The notes: generated from the letters alone by a model not told the origin. A stretch of 64,000 nucleotides of DNA from Sphingopyxis sp. 113P3 (GCF_001278035.1 NZ_CP009452.1:2141501-2205500); one strand, 5' to 3'. Positions 26,335-36,493 are shown, counted from the stretch's first letter. Translations and numbers: made by a program.

Positions 26335-27090
26335 TCAAAGCCCCCATTTGCGGTTGATGGCCGGTATCTCGCGCGCCTTAAGACGGGCGATCGCGGCATT
26401 GATTTTGGGCAACCGTGCGTCGTCCGGCCGCATGACAAGGCACAGTTCCTCAAGCGCGGGCGCCCGGAACTGCTCGACGATGCGGACGTTGCGGCGGCTG
26501 CCAACACGCAGCTGGTACCTCAGGATAGGCTCGTCGCCATAGCCGATGTCGATGCGGCCGTTTTCGAGATCGCGCATGATATCGACGAGCGATTCATAGG
26601 TCGCGACATTCGTTGCCCCCGCCGCGTGGAGCTGGTCGATGAAACGCGATCCGATCTGGGCGCCGACGCGCGTCGCCCCGATTTCACCCAGGCTGACGAT
26701 GACCCGCGGGTCGTCGCCGCGAACAATAAGGGCGCCTGCATAATGGTAGACGGGGTCGCTGAACGCAACGACGCGCTCGCGCTCTGCCGTGCGCAGCATC
26801 GCTGCTGCGATCATGTCGATCTTTCCCGCGACGAGGGATGGAATCAGTGCGGAGAAGGGCGTGATCGCCGTTTCCGCCTTGAAACCGGCTCTGCGCACGA
26901 CCGCAGTTGCCGCATCGACCATCGATCCGGTGAGCGCGTTGGTCCAGGGATCAACGAAACTGAAGGGAACGCCGGTCGGCGAGGAGCCGATCACCACCGT
27001 TGCAGGGTCACGCTCACGCCTGCGGCAGCCCGCGAGCATCGCCGCTGCAAGCGGTAACCACAACATGTCCCGGCGGCCGAATATTGTCAT
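26335..27090 (-). CDS. Amino-acid ABC transporter, substrate-binding lipoprotein
   Basis: A 251-residue family-3 solute-binding protein. The lipobox LAGC (C22) after a short hydrophobic segment marks it as a lipoprotein. Ligand-domain hallmarks: GVPFSFVDPWTNALTGSMVD, KIDMIAAAMLRTAERERVVAFSDPVY, and the second-lobe ENGRIDIGYGDEPI. The usual Arg contacting an alpha-carboxylate occurs in MLRTAERE, consistent with an amino acid ligand. Its ATG overlaps the gabD stop by 4 bases. Confidence 0.93.
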   Translation of the reverse strand: MTIFGRRDMLWLPLAAAMLAGCRRRERDPATVVIGSSPTGVPFSFVDPWTNALTGSMVDAATAVVRRAGFKAETAITPFSALIPSLVAGKIDMIAAAMLRTAERERVVAFSDPVYHYAGALIVRGDDPRVIVSLGEIGATRVGAQIGSRFIDQLHAAGATNVATYESLVDIMRDLENGRIDIGYGDEPILRYQLRVGSRRNVRIVEQFRAPALEELCLVMRPDDARLPKINAAIARLKAREIPAINRKWGL

Positions 27091-28550
27091 GCGGGCGCAA
27101 TCTCCGCGACAACGAGCTTGATCGACACATAGTCGTCGATCCCGAATTGCGACCCTTCCCGACCGAACCCTGATTCCTTGATCCCGCCAAAGGGCGCGAC
27201 CTCGGTGGAAATAAGCCCAGTGTTGAGGCCGACCATTCCATATTCGAGGGCTTCGCTGACCCTCGTTGCGCGGCTGTGGTCCGCCGTGAACAGATAGGCG
27301 GCGAGCCCCGCGGGCGTATCATTGGCGAGCCGGATCGCTTCTTCCTCATGGTCGAAGCGGATCAGTCCGGCAAGAGGGCCGAAGGTCTCCTCGCGCACGA
27401 GGAGCGCGTCGGGCGCAACGTCAACGAGGAGCGTCGCCCGGGCGAAATGTCCCTCGGGCGGACCGCTGACCTGACCCCGGGCAAGAATCCGCGCGCCGCG
27501 TTCGACTGCGTCGGCGCAGTGACGTTCAACCTTTGCCACCGCTGCGGCATTGATGAGCGGGCCCTGATCACTCGCGCCCGCGAGGCCATCGCCTGCGTTC
27601 AGCATTCCGACCTTTCGGGCGAGCGCGGCAGCGAAGCGGTCGTATATTCCGTCCTGAACAAGGAAACGATTGGCGCACACGCACGTCTGCCCGCTGTTGC
27701 GGAATTTGGAGGCGATGGCGCCCGAAACGGCCGCGTCGATATCGGCATCGTCAAAGACAATGAAGGGCGCATTGCCGCCAAGTTCGAGCGAGACGCGCTT
27801 GACCGTCGCCATGCACTTTGCTGCAAGCATTTTCCCGACCGCCGTCGAGCCCGTGAAGCTGAACTTGCGCACGCGCGGGTCCCCGGTGAGGACCTCGCCG
27901 ATCGCGGGCGCCTCGCCCGAGACGACATTGAAGACGCCCGGCGGTACGCCCGCCTCGGCGCCGAGATGAGCAAGCGCCAGGGCGGAGAGCGGGGTCAGTT
28001 CCGAAGGCTTGAGAACGACCGTGCAGCCGACGGCCAGGGCAGGGGCGACCTTGCGCGTGATCATGGCGGCAGGAAAGTTCCAGGGGGTAATCGCCGCGAC
28101 GACGCCAACCGGCTGGCGTATCACCGTGAGACGCCGGGTGGGGGCATTGCCGGGAATGACCGAGCCATAGACCCGCCGCGCCTCTTCGGCGAACCAGAGG
28201 AGAAAGGAGGCGGCATAGGCGACTTCGCCCCTTGCTTCTGCGAGCGGCTTGCCCTGCTCGGCGGTCATCAGCCGGGCAAGATCCTCGGCGCTTTCGAGAA
28301 CAAGCTCGTGCCAGCGGCGAAGTATGGCGGCGCGCTCGCTTGCTGTCGTGGCTGACCATGCGGCGAGCGCTGCGCTCGCCGCATCGACTGCGCGCGTCGC
28401 CGCCTCGGCGCCATGCTGCGTCACACGCGCGAGGCAGGCACCCGTCGCCGGGTTCAGCACATCGTAGCGGGTATCGCTCTCTTCCCAGCGCCCAGCAATA
28501 AATCCCTCGGTTCGCAGAAGGTCGGGGCGCGAAAGCCAGGCATCGCTCAT
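27087..28550 (-). CDS. gabD: Succinate-semialdehyde dehydrogenase
   Basis: A 487-residue NAD(P)+-dependent aldehyde dehydrogenase oxidising succinate semialdehyde to succinate. Motifs: ITPWNFPAAMITRKVAPALAVG, the catalytic Glu in ELGGNAPFIVFDDADID, the catalytic Cys in FRNSGQTCVCANRF, and C-terminal PFGGIKESGFGREGSQFGIDDY. It follows gabT with a 4-base overlap, giving the complete GABA shunt. Glutarate semialdehyde is a possible alternative substrate. Confidence 0.95.
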   Translation of the reverse strand: MSDAWLSRPDLLRTEGFIAGRWEESDTRYDVLNPATGACLARVTQHGAEAATRAVDAASAALAAWSATTASERAAILRRWHELVLESAEDLARLMTAEQGKPLAEARGEVAYAASFLLWFAEEARRVYGSVIPGNAPTRRLTVIRQPVGVVAAITPWNFPAAMITRKVAPALAVGCTVVLKPSELTPLSALALAHLGAEAGVPPGVFNVVSGEAPAIGEVLTGDPRVRKFSFTGSTAVGKMLAAKCMATVKRVSLELGGNAPFIVFDDADIDAAVSGAIASKFRNSGQTCVCANRFLVQDGIYDRFAAALARKVGMLNAGDGLAGASDQGPLINAAAVAKVERHCADAVERGARILARGQVSGPPEGHFARATLLVDVAPDALLVREETFGPLAGLIRFDHEEEAIRLANDTPAGLAAYLFTADHSRATRVSEALEYGMVGLNTGLISTEVAPFGGIKESGFGREGSQFGIDDYVSIKLVVAEIAPA

Positions 28551-29824
28551 GCCCTGAGCGCCCGCTCGATCGCGGCAAGACCTTCGTCCACGATTGCGTC
28601 GGAGGCGGTGAGCGGCACGAGAATACGGATCGTCTCGCCCGAGGGGCCGCAGCTCAGGAGAATAAGGCCTTCCTCGGCGGCGCGCATCGTGACGGCCTTT
28701 GCGCCATTGATCGCGACGGTATCGGCGCCGCGGCTTTCGAGGATGTCAAATGCGATCATCGCGCCGAGCCCGCGGATGTGACCGATCGGGAGAAGGTCGC
28801 TGCGCTGGGCGAGCTCATGAAGACGGCCCGTAATCCGCTTGCCGATCGCGTCGGCGCGTCCGAGAAGCCCCTCGTCCTCGATGATGTCGAGAACCGCAAG
28901 GCCCGCGGCACATCCGAGCGGGAATCCCCCGTAGGTTCCGCCAAGCCCGCCCGGCTCGACCGCGTCCATCACTTCGGCGCGGCCGATCACGCCCGAGATC
29001 GGCAATCCGCCGCCCATCGACTTTGCGACTGTGACGAGGTCGGGCTCGACCCCGCTATGCTCGATGCCGAACAGGCGGCCCGTGCGGCCGAAGCCGGTCT
29101 GCACTTCATCTGCGATCAGCATGATGCCATGCTCGTCGCAAAGCTTGCGCAGCTCGGCGAGCAATTCCCTCGGAGCAGCGTGGAAGCCGCCCTCGCCCTG
29201 TACGGGCTCGATGATGATCGCTGCCACATCCTCAGGCGGCAAGTCGGCGGCAAAAAGATAATGGAGCGCGCGCAGCGTGTCCTCGACCTCGATCCCGTGA
29301 TGGGGAACGGGGAAGGGGAGGTGATAGACATGGGGTACAGGGGCTCCGAAGGCACGCTTGTAGGGGGCGACCTTGCCCGTCAGCGCCATCGTCAGCGCCG
29401 TCCGGCCGTGGAAGGCGCCGGTGAAAGCAATCACACCGGGGCGGCCCGTCGCAGCGCGCGCGATCTTGACGGCATTTTCCACGGCCTCGGCGCCTGTCGT
29501 TAGCAGCAAGGTCCGAGCCTCGCCCGAGAAGGGGGCGAGTGCGTTCAAACGCTCGGCGAGTTCGACATAGGGTTCATAGGCGGTGACCTGGAAAGCAACG
29601 TGCATGTAATTGTCGAGCTGCGCACGCACCGCGTCCGCCACGCGGGGGTGGCGATGACCGACATTGAGAACCGCGATCCCGCCTGCAAAATCGATGTAGC
29701 GCTGTCCCTCTTCATCCCACAGTTCGGCATTTTGCGCGCGCGAAACGAAGATGGGGAGCGCGGTTGCGACGCCGCGAGGGACCGCGACGTTGCGGCGGCT
29801 GAGCAGTTCGATGTTACGAGCCAT
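28547..29824 (-). CDS. gabT: 4-aminobutyrate aminotransferase
   Basis: A 425-residue class III PLP aminotransferase transferring the amino group of GABA to 2-oxoglutarate. Visible motifs: LLTTGAEAVENAVKIARAATG, FHGRTALTMALTGK, PVQGEGGFH, IADEVQTGFGRTGRLFG, and the PLP lysine in TVAKSMGGGLPISG. The ATG at 29824 follows a full AAGGAGG site; upstream codons are Arg-rich and not conserved. A delta-aminovalerate activity is possible. It lies 98 bases downstream of the LysR gene and starts the overlapped part of the operon. Confidence 0.95.
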   Translation of the reverse strand: MARNIELLSRRNVAVPRGVATALPIFVSRAQNAELWDEEGQRYIDFAGGIAVLNVGHRHPRVADAVRAQLDNYMHVAFQVTAYEPYVELAERLNALAPFSGEARTLLLTTGAEAVENAVKIARAATGRPGVIAFTGAFHGRTALTMALTGKVAPYKRAFGAPVPHVYHLPFPVPHHGIEVEDTLRALHYLFAADLPPEDVAAIIIEPVQGEGGFHAAPRELLAELRKLCDEHGIMLIADEVQTGFGRTGRLFGIEHSGVEPDLVTVAKSMGGGLPISGVIGRAEVMDAVEPGGLGGTYGGFPLGCAAGLAVLDIIEDEGLLGRADAIGKRITGRLHELAQRSDLLPIGHIRGLGAMIAFDILESRGADTVAINGAKAVTMRAAEEGLILLSCGPSGETIRILVPLTASDAIVDEGLAAIERALRA

Positions 29825-29922
29825 GGGGGGCCTCCTTTTCGGCCCCTGCCTTCGGCGAACCGCCCCTCGCGGGGCAAGTTGACTATCCCCCCGCCGCCGT
29901 TGTTCGTTAGTCACCGCATCGA

Positions 29923-30906
29923 TCAGCTCGCGAGCGCGCGTTCGATCCAGCGGCGGAAATGGACGAGAGCTTGCCCGCGCCAGCGTGTCCGCCGGGACGT
30001 GAGAACATAGGAGCCGAGATAGACCGGAGGAAAGGCGCCGACCTCGACAAGTTCGCCATCGCGCAGGCTGTCACCGACGAGCAGTGCGTTGGCAAGCGCA
30101 ATGCCCTGGCCGCGGCGCGCTGCGGCGAGCGTGAGATGGCCCTGCCAGAATCGCGGTCCCTCAAGCTTGCTCGCGCTGTCGACCCCGTGCTGCTCGAACC
30201 AGCGGCGCCATTGGTCGAAGCTCGCCTCGTGAAGCAGGGGTACGCCGAGAAGATCGGCAGGCTCCTTGAACGGTGGCACGCTCGCGAGAAAGGCCGGACT
30301 GGCCACCGCGAGAATTGGCGGGCGCAAGAGCTCGACCGAGCGAAAAGCCGGGCCTTCCTCATATCCGGTCGCATCGACGACATAGTGAATGTGCGCATCG
30401 ACATTATTGTCGACCGCCTCGGGCAGGATTTCGATCGGCTGCAACTCGATCTGAATGTCGGGAAAGGCTGCGGAAAATTCGCCGATCCGGCCCGTCAGCC
30501 ACTCGGACGCGAGGCCTGGTGCGCACCAGAGCACGAAATGCTTGTCGTCGAGCTGCGGGATAAATTCCATTGCAGCAGAGGCAATGTCGGTGAGGCTCTG
30601 CGCGATCGCCTTGTGGAAGCGGGCGCCCGCCTCGGTAAGTTGCCCGTTGGAGCCCGAGGCGCGATCGAAGAGGGGGGTGCCGGCCCATTCTTCAAGCGCA
30701 CGCAAATGCCGGCTGATCGCGGCATGGTCGATCGACAGTGCCTCCGCCGCGCGCCGAATTCCGCCGCAGGTGCCGATCGCTTCGAAGGCCTTTAGTGCAG
30801 CAAAGGGCGGGAGCGCGCGCCGCTGGTCGGGCGTCAACCCATAGTGCACGACATTGGCCCGCGCGCCCGCGGGATCGCGCTGCTTTGTATCCGCCTTCAT
30901 TGCCAT
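29923..30906 (-). CDS. LysR family regulator, GcvA-like, of the GABA operon
   Basis: A 327-residue regulator. The helix-turn-helix (LPPFAALKAFEAIGTCGGIRRAAEALSIDHAAISRHLRALEEWAGTPLFDR) is of the GcvA/AmpR subgroup. The effector domain follows (LWCAPGLASEWLTGRIGEFSAAFPDIQIELQPI). The start at ATG 30906 (MAMKADTK) is preferred to a longer frame. It is transcribed in the same direction as gabT, so it may be autoregulated together with the operon. The ligand is unknown. Confidence 0.88.
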   Translation of the reverse strand: MAMKADTKQRDPAGARANVVHYGLTPDQRRALPPFAALKAFEAIGTCGGIRRAAEALSIDHAAISRHLRALEEWAGTPLFDRASGSNGQLTEAGARFHKAIAQSLTDIASAAMEFIPQLDDKHFVLWCAPGLASEWLTGRIGEFSAAFPDIQIELQPIEILPEAVDNNVDAHIHYVVDATGYEEGPAFRSVELLRPPILAVASPAFLASVPPFKEPADLLGVPLLHEASFDQWRRWFEQHGVDSASKLEGPRFWQGHLTLAAARRGQGIALANALLVGDSLRDGELVEVGAFPPVYLGSYVLTSRRTRWRGQALVHFRRWIERALAS

Positions 30907-31641
30907 GCGCGGCCGATAGCATTGAGGCGGCCCACTGTCACTTTCGATGAGATGCCCTTGCCGCAGGCGCGACAGAATGTGCGGCTCAACGTCGGCGTTG
31001 CGACGCGACCGGGGCGAAATCAGTGTGTCTGAAACGATGTTTAGGCGCAATTCGTCGCGAGAAAGATTTTCTTCACCGCACGTATCGCGGTGCCGGGTTG
31101 ACGCGGATAATATCTATCTTTTAAGTTGAGTTTGTCATCGGGAAATGGTCGATATCGATGACAGGCTCTCCTCCTTCGACCCGCGGCTTTTGACCGGGAA
31201 GCAGCTTGCTCCGCGTTACCAACGGCTAAAGCGCGTGATGCTCGGGCGACAGCGCCAGGCATTGCGTTCCCCCAATAGGGGTATTGCGATGCGTATGTGT
31301 AGCACCAGTTCTTAATCCAATGCCGATGGCATCGGGCGCCGGGTAGCGGACCCACCGCGCCTGGCCCTTTTTCATCGGCCTGTCCCTCATCCAGGCTGCG
31401 CCTCCTCACGCGAGCATAGCGCGGTTTTGTGTCCGGCGCCGCTGTGCGCCGGCAGCAGGTGAATCATGCCTTCGCTGACCCGATCCGACCTGTCGGACCT
31501 GGCCCGCTACCCTGCGTCCTTGCGCAGCGCCGCCCGTGCGCTGTGGGGGGCAGAGCTTGCGGCTGTCCGGTCCGCACCGGCGCCTCGCGCCGCCATTCAT
31601 CACACAAAAAAGGGGGCGGGATTGCCGCCCGGGGAATTTTC
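30907..31641. other. 735-base intergenic region between two divergent operons
   Basis: It separates the leftward LysR-gab operon from the rightward receptor operon. Several open frames exist but all are Arg/Pro-rich with no family resemblance, so I annotate no gene. It has a locally AT-richer segment (about 31090-31135) that could hold promoters. A GGGGAA ribosome-binding site precedes the receptor ATG at 31642. Confidence 0.5.
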
Positions 31642-34016
31642 ATGATGTCCAGAGTCTCTCCCGATCATCGTTTGACGCTTTTGCTGGGGGCCGCGCTGAT
31701 GGTCCCGGCTGCGCCCGCTCGGGCCGAGGCAGCCGCCGCGGATACGGCGGTTGCAAGCCATGACGAGGCCGAAATCATCGTCTCGGCGCGCCGCCGCGAC
31801 GAAAGCGCGCAGGACGTGCCCATCGCCTTGTCGGTGGTCGGGTCCGAAACGCTCGAGGCAACAGGCAATTACACGCTGGCCCAGGTTCAGCAGATCGTGC
31901 CGAGCCTTCAGGTCTTCAGCTTCAATCCGCGTAACACCAATATCAATATTCGCGGGCTCGGCAGCAACGTGTCGCTGACGAACGACGGGCTCGAAAATGG
32001 CGTCGGCTTCTACGTCGACGGTGTTTACTACGGCCGCGTTGGCCAGACCCAGTTCGATCTGGTTGATCTTGCGCAGATCGAGGTTCTGCGGGGGCCGCAG
32101 GGGACGCTGTTCGGCAAGAACACGACGTCGGGGGCGATCAACATCACCTCCAGGCGGCCGAGTTTCGACCCGGAATTCGCGGGCGAGGCGAGCGTTGGCA
32201 ACTACGGCTACTATCAACTGCGCGCCTCGGCGTCGGGCGGATTGGTGGACGAGCTTGTGGCCGTGCGGCTCAGCGGTGCGGTTACGGGCCGCCGCGGCTT
32301 TCTTTACAATACGGTCCAGAAGGCGCGCGCGCAGGACTATTCGAACTGGAGCGTGCGCGGGCAGCTGCTGATCACGCCCACGCCCGACTTTGAAGTCCGG
32401 ATCATCGGGGATTTCTCGCGCCAGAAGCAGAACCACGTGCTCAATGTCTTCGCCGACTATTTTGGCACCTATGCGAACGGCGCTGCCATCCCCAACAATT
32501 TTGCCGAGCGTGCCGCCCGGTTTCCAGAATATGCCTTCCCTGCAATCGCCCCTTCGCCCGGCTCGGGGAGGCCGACGGTCATTACCAGTCGAACATGGAC
32601 GGCTATGGTGTGTCGGCCGAGGTCGACTGGGATGTCGGCCCCGCGAAACTGACATCGATCACCTCCTACCGCGGTTGGAAATGGAACCCCGCCAATGATG
32701 GCGATTCAACCGCGCTTCCCGTGGTCACGCTCGCCGAGCAATCGAACCGGCAGCGGCAATTCAGCCAGGAGTTCCGCCTCGCCTCGGACAGCGATGGTCC
32801 TCTCGATTATGTCGTGGGCGCCTATTATTTCTGGCAGATAATCCGCGGCTATGGGAAGACCGGCTATGGCAGTGCTGCGCCGGCATGGTTCATACCCTCT
32901 GTGCCGGCGGCCGGTGCCCAGGCCGCGCTCGTCGGCTTCGAGGCCCATTCCACGTCCGATCCATCGACCAAGAGCCTCGCCTTCTTTGGTCAGCTTGACT
33001 GGAAGATCAACGACCGGCTGAGCCTCACCACGGGGCTTCGCTATACGCGGGAGAGGAAGGCTGGGTCGTTCCACCAATTCTGGGCCGCAGGTATCGACCC
33101 AGGGACCCTGCCGGGTACGCTCGCCGCCGCAGTGATCGCGATCCGCGGCAATTTCAATCCGGTCACCAGTCGGTCGACGAGCTTTGCCGACAACAGCCTC
33201 TCGGGTCTGGTGACCCTCGCCTGGAAGGTCACCGACGACGCGCTGATTTACGCAAGCTATGCGCGCGGCAACAAGTCGGGGGGCCTCAATCTCACGAACC
33301 TGCCCGCCGATGTCGAGCTCGACGTCGCGCCCGAAACCGTCGACAACTATGAAATTGGCGTCAAGAGCCAGCTATGGGGCCGGGCGATCACATTGAATGC
33401 CGCGGCCTATTGGACCAGGATCCGCGATTACCAGACCGCGATCTTTGAACGGGTCTCGGATTCGATATCGCGCCAGTATATCGCGAATATCCCCGGCGTT
33501 CGCTCGCGCGGCTTTGAAGCGGATCTCTCGGTGGCACCCGCCGAGCGGGCGAGCTTCTATGTCTCGCTTGCCTACGCTGACACCGAATATCTGAGCTATC
33601 CCAACGCCCCCCAGGCGCCCGAACGCCAGAATGAGGGCGGAGTCCAGGACCTGACCGGCGAAAAGCTGCCGGGGGTCCCGAAATTCACCTACACGGTGGG
33701 CGGCGACATTTCGGCGCTGCTCGGGCGGCTCGGCGGACGGGACCTCGCGGTCTATGGCCATGCCGATTATTCGCACCGCTCGAGCTTCAACACATCCTCG
33801 AGCAACAGCGCCTATGCCGATGTGCCCGCCTTTGGCATCGCCAATGCACGGATCGGGCTGCGCACCGAGGACGGCCTCCTCGATCTGTCACTCTGGGCGC
33901 GAAATCTGTTCGACAAGAAATATTTCCAGACCTTGTCGCCTGGTGCGACCGGCCTCGTCACAGCGCTGATCGGCGAGCCGCGCACCCTTGGCCTCACGCT
34001 GAGGACGAAGCTGTGA
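31642..34016 (+). pseudogene. TonB-dependent receptor with a -1 frameshift
   Basis: Two adjoining frames together make one receptor of about 790 residues. The first encodes a signal peptide (LTLLLGAALMVPAAPARAEA), TonB-box-like EIIVSARRR, the plug (VEFYVDG-type YVDGVYYGRVGQTQFDLVDL; VLRGPQGTLFGKNTTSG) and early barrel strands. At the CCCC run 32549-32552 the homology passes to another frame (FARLGEADGHYQSNMDGYG), which continues to the barrel end LGLTLRTKL. One missing base explains this. It could be a sequencing error or a real inactivation. The stop overlaps the GTG start of the transporter gene by 4 bases, so the operon logic is otherwise intact. The ligand is unknown; linkage to a TauD-type dioxygenase suggests an organic substrate. 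Confidence 0.85.
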
Positions 34017-35362
34017 GCGCCGCTCCGCCCACCGCTGGCCAGCTCATCCGCTTTTCGGCGCTGGCCGTACCGCTTGCCGCCGCTGGCCTGCCGCTCGGCG
34101 TCTATCTTCCCGCCATTTATGCGCGCGACTACGGCCTTTCGCTGACGGTGATCGGCGTAATCTTCCTCATCGGAAGGCTGTGGGATGCGCTCGCCGATCC
34201 GGTGATGGGCTCCCTCAGCGATGCGACCCGCAGCCGATTTGGCCGGCGAAAGCCCTGGATCGCGGCAGGCGGGGTCATCTTCGCCATTTCGGCGGCTTTC
34301 CTTTTCTTCCCCCCCTTCGGCGTGACGCCGCTGTCGCTCGGGATCGTACTTTTTTTCCTCTATCTTGGCTGGACCGCAGTTCAGATCCCGTTCCAGGCCT
34401 GGTCCGGCGAGGTTTCAGGAGATTATCACGAGCGGACACGCATCGCGACCTATCATCAGGTCGTGGCGGCCTGCGCCCTCTTGCTGACGCTCGTTCTGCC
34501 GACGATCGCCGACCAGCTTCGCCCCGGCGATGGGCGCTTGCAGCTCAGCCTGATGGGCGGCCTTGTACTGCTGACGATCGGCCCTGCGCTCCTCTTGTCG
34601 CTGACCGCCCTTGACGAACCGCCGCTGCCCGCGCGCCCGCCCAGCAAGCCAGAGCTTCGCGTCGTCGTTCGCGCGATCATCGGTGAGCCCCTCCTCCTTC
34701 GCGTCCTTGCGTCCGATTTCGCGGTCACCCTCGCGCAGAATATTCGCGCCGCGCTGATCGTCTTCTTCGTGACCTTTTACATGGGCCGGCCCGAATGGGC
34801 GGGTGGATTGTTCCTCTTCCAGTTCGTCTTCGGCATTTTTGCAGGGCCGATCTGGCTGAGGGTCGGTCGGCGTTACGGCAAGCATCGCACCGCCGTTGCG
34901 GGCGAGTTGCTGCAGGTCGCGATCAACTTCGCGCTGCTGCTCGTCACGCCCGAGACCTTCCCGCTGCTCTTGGCGCTGACGCTCGCGCAGGGGCTCGCGC
35001 AAGGGTCGGGCAATCTGATGCTGCGTGCGATCGTTGCCGATGTCGCCGACAAGCACAGGCTCGACAGCGGCGAGGACCGCACCGGCCTATATTATTCGGT
35101 GTTCAGCCTTGCCGGGAAGACTGCGACCGCGGTCGCGGTCGGCATCGCGCTTCCCCTCGTCAGCTGGCTCGGCTTTGACCCCAAGTCGGCCAATGGCCCT
35201 GACGCGCTCGGTGGCCTGCTGCTTGTCTTCGCGGCTGGCCCCGCCATCGCCCACACCTTGTCCGCTGCCCTCATCGCGCGCTTTCCGCTCGATGAGGCGA
35301 CGCACGCCGAAATTCGCCGACGGCTCGATTCCGCACCCCCGGATTACGCCTTCGCCGAATGA
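34013..35362 (+). CDS. MFS transporter of the GPH (glycoside-pentoside-hexuronide) type
   Basis: A 449-residue inner-membrane protein with 12 predicted helices. The N-terminal signature LWDALADPVMGSLSDATRSRFGRRKPWI is diagnostic of the GPH/MelB-like group (loop 2-3 with DxxxDPxxGxxSDRTxxRxGRR). It presumably moves the compound taken up by the receptor across the inner membrane with a cation. The GTG start at 34013 overlaps the receptor stop (GTGA). It is followed by a dioxygenase after 31 bases, giving a receptor-transporter-enzyme operon. Confidence 0.9.
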   Translation: MSAAPPTAGQLIRFSALAVPLAAAGLPLGVYLPAIYARDYGLSLTVIGVIFLIGRLWDALADPVMGSLSDATRSRFGRRKPWIAAGGVIFAISAAFLFFPPFGVTPLSLGIVLFFLYLGWTAVQIPFQAWSGEVSGDYHERTRIATYHQVVAACALLLTLVLPTIADQLRPGDGRLQLSLMGGLVLLTIGPALLLSLTALDEPPLPARPPSKPELRVVVRAIIGEPLLLRVLASDFAVTLAQNIRAALIVFFVTFYMGRPEWAGGLFLFQFVFGIFAGPIWLRVGRRYGKHRTAVAGELLQVAINFALLLVTPETFPLLLALTLAQGLAQGSGNLMLRAIVADVADKHRLDSGEDRTGLYYSVFSLAGKTATAVAVGIALPLVSWLGFDPKSANGPDALGGLLLVFAAGPAIAHTLSAALIARFPLDEATHAEIRRRLDSAPPDYAFAE

Positions 35363-35393
35363 CCCCGCCTACCAAACCCCAAAGGAGACTGAC

Positions 35394-36347
35394 ATGAGTG
35401 ATCTGCACAATAGCTACGCCAATGCACGCGACAAGAACATCCCCCTCGACATCACCCCGGTGACCGGCACCATCGGCGCGATCGTCGAAGGTGTGGAGTT
35501 GTCCGGTGACCTGCCCGCGGCGGTGGTGCAGGCGATCGAGGCGGCGCTCGTTCGGCACAAGGTTCTGTTCTTTCGCGACCAGCACCATCTCACCGACCAG
35601 GAACATGAAGACTTCGCGGCCCTGCTTGGCGATCCCGTCGCACACCCGACCGTTCCCGTCGCGGAAGGATCACGCTACCTCCTAGAGCTCGACAGCAAGG
35701 AAGGCTACGCCGCGTCGAGTTGGCATACCGACGTGACCTTCGTCGATGCCTATCCCAAAGCCTCGATCCTGCGCGCGATCACCATCCCGGAGGCGGGCGG
35801 CGATACGCAATGGGCCAATGGCGAGACGGCCTATGAAGGCTTGCCCGAGGTGCTGCGCCAGCTCGTCAACAATCTCTGGGCGACGCACACCAATCTCTAC
35901 GATTATGCCTCGATCCTCCAGTCGGCACCCGATGGGGAGACAGCGCGCGAGCGGATCGCGCAGCACCGCAGCGTCTTCGCCTCGACGGTTTACGAAACCG
36001 AGCACCCCGTGGTTCGTATCCATCCGGTGAGCGGGCAGCGAAGTCTTCTGCTGGGCCATTTCGTGAAACAGTTCGTCGGTCTCAATGCGGTCGATTCGGC
36101 CCGGCTCTTTCAGACGCTCCAGGACCACATCACCAAGCCGGAGAATGTCGTGCGCTGGCGTTGGCGTGCCGGCGACGTTGCGATCTGGGACAATCAGGCA
36201 ACGCAGCACCGCGCGACCGCCGATTTCGGGCTCCAGCGCCGGACACTGCGCAGGGCCACCATCCACGGCGAGGCCCCCGTTGCGATCGATGGTCGCCGCA
36301 GCCGGACCGTGCGGCAGGAAAAGGCGGTCACTTACGAGCCTGCCTGA
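35394..36347 (+). CDS. TauD/TfdA family Fe(II)/2-oxoglutarate dioxygenase
   Basis: A 317-residue non-haem iron dioxygenase. The iron triad is visible: SWHTDVTF (His and Asp) and the distal His in NQATQHRATADFG; the 2-oxoglutarate Arg is in RRTLRRATIHGE. Such enzymes hydroxylate sulfonates (taurine), sulfate esters, aryloxyalkanoates or related compounds, leading to cleavage. The AAAGGAG site sets the ATG at 35394. It is the last gene of the receptor-GPH operon and ends before a strong hairpin. Confidence 0.92.
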   Translation: MSDLHNSYANARDKNIPLDITPVTGTIGAIVEGVELSGDLPAAVVQAIEAALVRHKVLFFRDQHHLTDQEHEDFAALLGDPVAHPTVPVAEGSRYLLELDSKEGYAASSWHTDVTFVDAYPKASILRAITIPEAGGDTQWANGETAYEGLPEVLRQLVNNLWATHTNLYDYASILQSAPDGETARERIAQHRSVFASTVYETEHPVVRIHPVSGQRSLLLGHFVKQFVGLNAVDSARLFQTLQDHITKPENVVRWRWRAGDVAIWDNQATQHRATADFGLQRRTLRRATIHGEAPVAIDGRRSRTVRQEKAVTYEPA

Positions 36348-36402
36348 CCGAATGAGGCCGGCGCGAAGGCGCCTCTCCTCCAGCAAAAGCGCCGGCTAAA
36401 CT

Positions 36403-36437
36403 GCGGCGCGCCGGGGTGCTTCGCTCCGGCGCGCCGC
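36403..36437. terminator. Hairpin after the dioxygenase gene
   Basis: A 12-bp perfect stem, gcggcgcgccgg (36403-36414) with ccggcgcgccgc (36426-36437), loop 11 bases, followed by ctctccttt. A weaker inverted repeat (gccggcgc / gcgccggc) precedes it. This is probably the end of the 31642-36347 operon. Confidence 0.65.
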
Positions 36438-36493
36438 CTCTCCTTTGAGGGTCCGCTCATGGACATTCGATCGCTCGCGCCATTTATTATTGT

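Noticed and set aside
31041..31603. Two open frames on the - strand in the 735-base gap
   Set aside because: Arg-rich, no ribosome-binding site, no resemblance to families and poor codon pattern.
36403..36437. Riboswitch upstream of the PepSY operon
   Set aside because: It is a simple hairpin directly after the preceding gene and lies before the Fur-like site; it fits a terminator.
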